From the NCBI GenBank assembly GCA_019414645.1, contig DXLP01000005.1:16819-80818 (forward strand): DNA of 64,000 nt, in the 5' to 3' direction. This DNA is from Collinsella sp. GTDB taxonomy: Bacteria > Actinomycetota > Coriobacteriia > Coriobacteriales > Coriobacteriaceae. The notes under the pieces were generated by a model that saw only the letters and a program-made list of their open reading frames with translations, did not search any database and was not told the DNA's origin. The translations under genes and the position numbers were made by a program. This document shows positions 59,340 through 64,000 of the stretch, piece after piece (position 1 is the stretch's first letter; each line of letters starts with the position of its first letter).

Positions 59340-59864
59340 ATGGCAAGCTCAAATAACACAGGCAACAACGAGGAATTAACGCCGTCCGTCGAAGAAACGC
59401 TTCTTAACGAATCCGGCTCGATTGCCAGGGTCAAATCGTTCTCATGGATTTGGTTTATCAATAAGGAGCGAATCCACGACATAAATCCTGTCCAATGCGG
59501 CAAATGGATGTTCTTCTTCTCTCCATTCAAAACCGCCCTCATGGACGACATTGTCGGAACCGCAGTTCTTGATGGCGTCGTCGTAGAGGCCAAATACTCG
59601 AATCCCGAAACGCTCATCGCGGCGGGCTCGAAACAAGGTGTCTGCTGCTTTTACCTAAACGGAAACGATAGAGAAAGCCATAAGAGGGTACTGAGCTACA
59701 TGCTGGAAAACGGGCTAATCAGGAAGACAAAGACTGGAAAGCTGTATAACATTTCGTTCAAGTTCGACACTGAGACCTACGCAGGAAAGTACAAGGGGAG
59801 CGGCTTCTCCGGAAAGATAAAGCTCGCGGACTTCGTTGACCTGGAGACGGGAGAGTTTATTTAA
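59340..59864 (+). CDS. Unknown protein, 174 residues, in the GIY-YIG cluster
   Basis: No family recognised. Predicted soluble, mixed alpha/beta, with WIWFINKERIHDINPVQCGK, VVVEAKYSN, GVCCFYLNGNDRESHKRVL and RKTKTGKLYNISFKFD. It starts 23 nt after the GIY-YIG gene and ends 111 nt before the dCTP-deaminase-fold gene, so cotranscription with the first is likely. The ribosome site AGGATT is weak. The many Lys, Asn and Phe residues and lower GC set it apart from core genes. Confidence 0.65.
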   Translation: MASSNNTGNNEELTPSVEETLLNESGSIARVKSFSWIWFINKERIHDINPVQCGKWMFFFSPFKTALMDDIVGTAVLDGVVVEAKYSNPETLIAAGSKQGVCCFYLNGNDRESHKRVLSYMLENGLIRKTKTGKLYNISFKFDTETYAGKYKGSGFSGKIKLADFVDLETGEFI

Positions 59865-59975
59865 GGGTGCGTGCCGAGTAGAGAAGTTGAACTTACTTCA
59901 CCTGTGTCCCCTTTGGGGACAGCCGCCAGTGCAATACCTCAGTGCTATACTCGTTGTCCTAAGGAAGTGGTTCAT

Positions 59976-60758
59976 ATGTACTTGAGCGATACTAAGATTC
60001 AAGAGCTTATCGACAACAAGGTGCTGCTCAATGCCGATGCTTCGAACATCGGCCAGGTTACGTATGACTTGCGCACCGACGGATTCTACATTAATGAAAG
60101 CAAGCAGTTCGAGGTCGAGCTTGGCCCCGGAGACTCGACTTTTGTCTCTTGCGTTGAATGTGTCGCGCTACCCAACAATCTGACCGCTAGCGTACTTCTG
60201 CGCAATTCGCGCATTCGCCAAGGGCTTTCTTTGGATGCACCGCTCTATTTCCCTGGCCATGGAACTAGGCTGTTCTATCGTGTTACAAACGTAAGCGGCA
60301 GCACCATTACCCTCGATAAGTCTAAGGGCATCGCGCAGGTCGCATTCCAGCACGTCGAAGGCACGGTTGCCCATCCTTACCATGGAGCCTTTTCCGATGA
60401 GCTTAACTTTAATGGGCTCGCCGACTATTCCGACGTCTATGCCGGAGAGCTCAAAAAGGTTGAAGACAAAAAGGAAGAAGTTGCCAATATCGAATCTCGT
60501 ATTTACGGTAATGTGCTGGCACTCTTTGCCGTCTTCGCCGCGATCTTTACGCTCGTGAACGTTAATGCCGGAGGGATCTCTTCCGATATTTCGACCGTCC
60601 GTTTCGTTGCGCTTGACCTGCTAATTATCGGCGGATTTCTGGTCCTTGCGTCTGCAATCGAGGCTTTTCTTATTAAGGACAAAAAGAAGAAGGCACGACT
60701 TCCGCTCGGGATAGGTGTCACGTGCATTGTCTTTGCTGTTGTCCTTGCATTCCTCTAA
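59976..60758 (+). CDS. dCTP deaminase/dUTPase-fold protein fused to three membrane helices
   Basis: 260 residues. Residues 1-130 read like a Dcd/dUTPase trimer fold: GQVTYDLRTDGFYI, ASVLLRNSRIRQGLSL, then YRVTNVSGSTITLDKSKGIAQVAF. Where deaminases have the catalytic Glu (LEx-N) the sequence has Arg (about R102), so catalysis is doubtful. A charged coiled coil (157-175) leads to helices at about 178-195, 208-231 and 243-260. ATG 59976 has AAGGA 10 nt upstream. A GTCCCCTTTGGGGAC palindrome (near 59909-59924) and a TATAC box precede it. It could sense nucleotides at the membrane. Confidence 0.72.
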   Translation: MYLSDTKIQELIDNKVLLNADASNIGQVTYDLRTDGFYINESKQFEVELGPGDSTFVSCVECVALPNNLTASVLLRNSRIRQGLSLDAPLYFPGHGTRLFYRVTNVSGSTITLDKSKGIAQVAFQHVEGTVAHPYHGAFSDELNFNGLADYSDVYAGELKKVEDKKEEVANIESRIYGNVLALFAVFAAIFTLVNVNAGGISSDISTVRFVALDLLIIGGFLVLASAIEAFLIKDKKKKARLPLGIGVTCIVFAVVLAFL

Positions 60759-61095
60759 GTACTTAGAGGATTAGGGGAAAGCAATATAGGTTCTGAGACG
60801 GGGTGCCCCGGCGTTTGCCGTGGCACCCCTATTTGTTGATCGGACTTCCATTTTTCAAATTACATGGCCGCCATAGCAGCCCCAAGACATCTGCTATTTA
60901 AAAAAGCATGTCTCGAAAGCGTAAAATCGGGGTCTGGTCGACAGATCTCGGTTTTTCCCGCACTACGCCTGGATCCAGGACCTCGTATCCGAAAGCCGCT
61001 CCCGCGACGAGCTCGTCAAAGAACTAAGGCGCAATTGCGTTGTGTGTCTCGACGGTGCGTCGCACGTATAAAATCTAAGCATCCAAACTCTAACT
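60759..61095. other. Intergenic region with terminator and a small coding scrap
   Basis: A hairpin GGGGTGCC/GGCACCCC (60800-60829) followed by TATTTG probably terminates the dCTP-deaminase-fold gene. Further on, one plus-strand frame reads FFPHYAWIQDLVSESRSRDE to a stop at about 61071 without a start codon; it looks like the end of a lost gene that I cannot identify. Confidence 0.5.
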
Positions 61096-61905
61096 ATGAA
61101 ATGGAATGGACGCCACATGGAGATCCCAAGCACCCTGTGCAGCAATGTGTACGACTTCGCGTTTTGCCCCGAGCCCTGCTACGACCGCCTGGTCGACCTC
61201 GCCGACCCCGAGGACTGGGGTCCCGGCAACCGCATCCTCAAAAACTACCTGTCGTTCTCATTTAGCCGCGCGGTGTTCTTGACCGAGCGTGACGTGGACC
61301 AGACCGCCCCGTCCAACTTACCGCTGGTGTTCGACGACGACCGTTGCCTATTCAACACCGGCCTGTACACGCGCCGCTACGAGACCATCTACGGCCTGTT
61401 TGAGCCCAACACCAAGCCCGACGCGCGCCAGCGCTGGTTTTTGAAGGGCTTCTTTAAGGAGAGCGACCCCATGCTGGTCTCATTTGAGTACCTGCCGTGC
61501 CGCGTGCGCTTTGCCGAGGACCCCTCCGAGCTGGTCTTTGACTACCGCCTTCCCATCCGCTCCAACATCGACCACATTCTGGGCGACGAGGAAAACCTTA
61601 CGCGCATTCCCGCCAGCCTGATGGGGGAGGGCAACTCGCTGCTGCTGCGCCGTGCCTTTGAGGGAGCCGTCGTCGAGGCCGCCCGCCGCGCCGCAGCCAA
61701 CTATACGCTCGCGGTGCCGCAGTTCTACGGCGGCCGGATCCAGCTACTCCTACCGCTGTGCCTGACCGGCGACAAGCCCGAGCTGGCGCTGACCATCCAA
61801 CGCGAGGACGGTTTCTACGCCGCGCGCACCTGCCTCACGCTCGACATGGCCTACAACAACGCGCGACTTATCTGCCGACCTGAGACTTCGTGGATTAAGC
61901 GGTAA
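61096..61905 (+). CDS. DUF3825-type protein
   Basis: 269 residues, cytoplasmic. The layout resembles the DUF3825 domain: FAFCPEPCYDRLVDLADPEDWG, ILKNYLSFSFSR, FNTGLYTRRYETIYGLFEPN, DYRLPIRSNIDHIL and a C-terminal YTLAVPQFYGGRIQLLLPL. The biochemical role is not known; some relatives are linked to RNA-binding modules. ATG 61117 is an alternative start that would follow GGAATGG. GC-rich codons like those of the core genome, so it may not belong to the acquired cluster before it. Confidence 0.75.
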   Translation: MKWNGRHMEIPSTLCSNVYDFAFCPEPCYDRLVDLADPEDWGPGNRILKNYLSFSFSRAVFLTERDVDQTAPSNLPLVFDDDRCLFNTGLYTRRYETIYGLFEPNTKPDARQRWFLKGFFKESDPMLVSFEYLPCRVRFAEDPSELVFDYRLPIRSNIDHILGDEENLTRIPASLMGEGNSLLLRRAFEGAVVEAARRAAANYTLAVPQFYGGRIQLLLPLCLTGDKPELALTIQREDGFYAARTCLTLDMAYNNARLICRPETSWIKR

Positions 61906-62043
61906 ATGGTAGTTTAGCTGCTGTTTTACCCATTGCTTTGGTTGCTTTGGCTTGGCTAGCACTCACGAATTTGAAATCGAGGGCAAAAAGTTCTTGGTAA
62001 ACCACGCACGGCTATGATAGTATCTCTTTTGCCTAAAGGCGAC

Positions 62044-62118
62044 GGGCGATTGGCTCAGGGGTAGAGCATATCCTTCACACGGATGGGGTCACAAGTTCGA
62101 ATCTTGTATCGCCCACCA
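62044..62118 (+). tRNA. tRNA-Val (CAC)
   Basis: The acceptor GGGCGAT pairs with ATCGCCC, the D loop is GGCTCAGGGGTAGAGC, the anticodon loop is TTCACAC (anticodon CAC, reading GUG), the T arm carries GTTCGAATC and CCA is encoded. A TATGAT -10-like box lies about 25 nt upstream. Confidence 0.93.
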
Positions 62119-62127
62119 TCTAAAGCA

Positions 62128-62162
62128 CAGGTCAGAGGTGTTAAACCTCTGACCTTTTTCTT
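62128..62162 (+). terminator. Terminator after tRNA-Val
   Basis: AGGTCAGAGGT pairs with ACCTCTGACCT around a short loop, followed by TTTTTC. Confidence 0.85.
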
Positions 62163-62497
62163 TTTTGACACCAAGGGTGATTCCAAAACGAATCGTAGTC
62201 GTATAAGGCGTCATTTTTTTCGCACCCTTTTTGCTGACGCCATTGCATGTTTTGTATAAAACGCATGCGTATTTTCATTGAATCCCCCATGTGATCCGCG
62301 CGCAAATGTGGAGACAGGGACCACATGCCCAAAGCTCCTTCCAGCGGTTTTCTATCACACGACGGTTTTTCGGCGGAACTCGGCATGCTTTTGTCAGCAT
62401 TTGGTTTGCTTCCCGTACTTACCCGCATGATGCCCCGGTAGATAATCGGCCATGCCCGCAATCCGCACGGCCTACGGTCGAAACCAGGGGAGGCCAC
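62163..62497. other. Gap between tRNA-Val and the broken nuclease-fold gene
   Basis: No gene or repeat supported. Immediately after a tRNA, so a possible integration site, but I found no duplicated tRNA end within the window. Confidence 0.4.
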
Positions 62498-63652
62498 ATG
62501 GACGAAATCGTCTGCGCAAACACCGCATTCCGCTACTGACGCTGCCCGCCACAGGTGCGCGATCTCTACCCGCGCCTGCCCAACTCCGAAGAAGGCTGGC
62601 GAGCTCTATCCCAAGCCCCATTCGTAACCGACGTCCTCAAGACCCCAGTCATCACAGCAGCATCAACTCGAAGCAACCTACATTCCGAGACAAGACGTAC
62701 CATCCGATGGAACAGCGCCTATACAGAGAAGGTCTCGATCGACACGGGCATGGGCTTTAGCGTCACAGACCCTCTTCATACGCTATTCACCATGACTCGA
62801 AGCGTTTCTTCATGCGACCTGGTTCTGGCCATGTACGAGCTCTGCGGATGGTTTTCGGTTTTTAAACCATCGCCCGCGGTCGACATGGCACTTGAGCAAG
62901 CAAAATCAGAAGAAGAGCAGTACACCACAGAAAGTCTTTTTGAACTAGATGAAACCCAAGACGAGGCCCCATGGAAGCGAGTCTATGCTCGTGCGAGCCA
63001 GAAGGACAGCGAGAATGATCAAAGTGGGCAGCAGAATGACGGATCCGGAAATAAAGCAAACGGAAAAGGCACATCGCTCTGGATGAGAAAGCCTCTTATT
63101 GAAATAGAAGAACTGCACAGATTTGCAGCGAAGGTTAAGGGCGAGATGTGGGGAAAACAATTCTACGAAGCCGCACGGCAGGTAATGGGTATTGCGGCAT
63201 CCCCGCTAGAAGTTGCTGGAATCATGTTGCTAAGTCTTCCGAGGCGTACTGGCGGAGCGGAGTTTAAAAACATATACGTCAACGACTTAACACCGCTGTC
63301 GAATTCAGCTCGAAAAATCGCAGGTCAGAAAATCTGTTACGGCGATATCGTCATCGTAAACCCAATAATAATGAAAGCTGTGCTTATCGAACTTCAGGGA
63401 GAGGTTATCCATGGTTCAGGCGCCGTGCTGGACCACGATGCCGCACGAATGACAGCATTACAAAGCATGGGATACGACGTATTTCTTGTAACCCATGACA
63501 TGCTCAATGATCACGATCAGCTTGATGCCATCATTCACAGTGTGTGTGAGCGATTGGAGTTGCGCTACAAACCAAAAACCGAGGCGATGAGATGCGCTGA
63601 GACCAGATTGCGAGCCAACGTTCTGTGCAATTGGCTTGGTATTGGTAAGTAA
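62498..63652 (+). pseudogene. AbiEi/DUF559-like restriction-nuclease-fold protein with in-frame TGA at codon 14
   Basis: The natural start seems to be ATG 62498 with GGGGAGG just before it. The frame reads MDEIVCANTAFRY, a TGA (62537-62539) where Trp is likely, then RCPPQVRDLYPRLP and onward to 63652. Without the stop it would be 384 residues. The middle (SVTDPLHTLFTMTRSVSSCDLVLAMYELCG) resembles the AbiEi-like part of actinobacterial two-domain proteins. The end (LIELQGEVIHGSG, DHDAARMTALQSMGYDVFLVTH) resembles their DUF559/Vsr-type nuclease domain. GTG 62555 could restart translation as a 365-residue form. A low-complexity Gln/Asn/Gly segment lies at about 173-190. Confidence 0.7.
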
Positions 63653-63797
63653 TATTGTTCAAGTGAGCATTATTACTACTTTATATGCTGCCAGTAATTA
63701 AGTGCCATTTTAAAACCACGCCGGTTTACTACGTTGGATTGGGGGTAGCTGAGCACACCGAATTCGTCGCTCGTAAAACCGACGCTCCTATAAGTTG
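63653..63797. other. AT-rich convergent spacer
   Basis: 145 bases between two convergent genes; no feature found. Confidence 0.4.
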
Positions 63798-64000
63798 TCA
63801 AGAGGCAGTTTGCGGGAGCGCTCTCTCCAATTCGCACAGGAGCTCGTAATACCTCCTCTCCAGTTTCGTCGACCGCCGTTTCCCCCGTTCCAAGTGCCCG
63901 AGTGTGGCTGCGGACAGGCCGAGCTCCGCGGCGGCTTTCTTCTGAGTCACCCGCATCGCCTTGCGCATCTTCGCGAGCTCGGGGCCTTCCGGCGCGGCGC
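63798..64000 (-). CDS. XRE-type helix-turn-helix regulator, partial
   Basis: Reads into the window from beyond position 64000; 67 codons up to the TGA at 63798-63800 are visible. The sequence ELAKMRKAMRVTQKKAAAEL, GLSAATLGHLERGKRRSTKL is a classic Cro/CI-type helix-turn-helix (Q-KAAAELGLS-TLGHLERG), followed by a short helix ELLCELERAL. The N-terminus is cut off by the window edge. Probably a DNA-binding regulator or antitoxin. Confidence 0.8.
   Translation of the reverse strand, partial: AAPEGPELAKMRKAMRVTQKKAAAELGLSAATLGHLERGKRRSTKLERRYYELLCELERALPQTAS

Noticed and set aside
62044..62497. Prophage or integrative element at tRNA-Val
   Set aside because: No integrase, no repeated tRNA 3' end and no phage structural gene are visible; the accessory genes on either side are not arranged as a prophage.
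1..64000. CRISPR array
   Set aside because: No series of regularly spaced direct repeats was found, and no cas gene.

Overview
The window looks like chromosomal DNA of a gut coriobacterium, most likely Collinsella or a close relative. This rests on the high GC content, the single-chain L-serine dehydratase, the GlgC/GlgD pair with a phosphorylase and branching enzyme in one glycogen operon, and the absence of outer-membrane genes. It is a taxonomic inference, because no rRNA gene is present.

Layout. (1) 1-7409, plus strand: the 3' part of an anaerobic cobalamin operon (cobS, a cobU-like/cobC fusion, cbiB, cobD, cbiP, cobA, cbiC, cbiJ), nearly all joined by start/stop overlaps and ending beside an IS21-like transposase scrap. 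(2) 7622-14662, minus: an ABC efflux operon (membrane fusion protein, ATPase, permease), an L,D-transpeptidase and a fused L-serine dehydratase. (3) 14974-24082: housekeeping genes metK, gltX, priA, def, fmt, rsmB and an FmdB-type zinc ribbon. (4) 24171-37189, minus: glycogen operon glgB-glgP-glgC-glgD-glgA plus a GH13-GH77 fusion. A divergent HAD phosphatase and thiamine pyrophosphokinase lie beyond a palindromic operator. (5) tRNA-Ala, then 39784-52790, plus: an extracellular polysaccharide locus led by a NusG/LoaP-like antiterminator, with an initiating sugar transferase, a WecG-type transferase, the UDP-L-FucNAc genes capE/capF/capG, two O-acyltransferases, three glycosyltransferases, a polymerase and a flippase. 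(6) 52791-64000: accessory DNA. It holds decayed fragments (epimerase, IS256-type transposase, UDP-glucose dehydrogenase), a large HEPN-like protein, unknown proteins, an LPxTA surface protein, a cluster pairing a membrane GIY-YIG protein with a membrane dCTP-deaminase-fold protein, a DUF3825 protein, tRNA-Val, a nuclease-fold gene broken by a TGA, and a partial XRE regulator.

Most notable signals. Glycogen synthase and branching enzyme both carry long lysine/alanine-rich, histone-H1-like C-terminal tails. The polysaccharide locus holds three poly-G tracts inside coding regions; two sit exactly where a conserved reading frame breaks, which suggests phase-variable surface acylation. The GIY-YIG/unknown/dCTP-deaminase-fold cluster is a candidate undescribed defence or nucleotide-sensing module. 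Several unrelated palindromic repeats (65-121 bp) punctuate the intergenic gaps.

All calls come from reading the sequence and from family knowledge. No database search was run.
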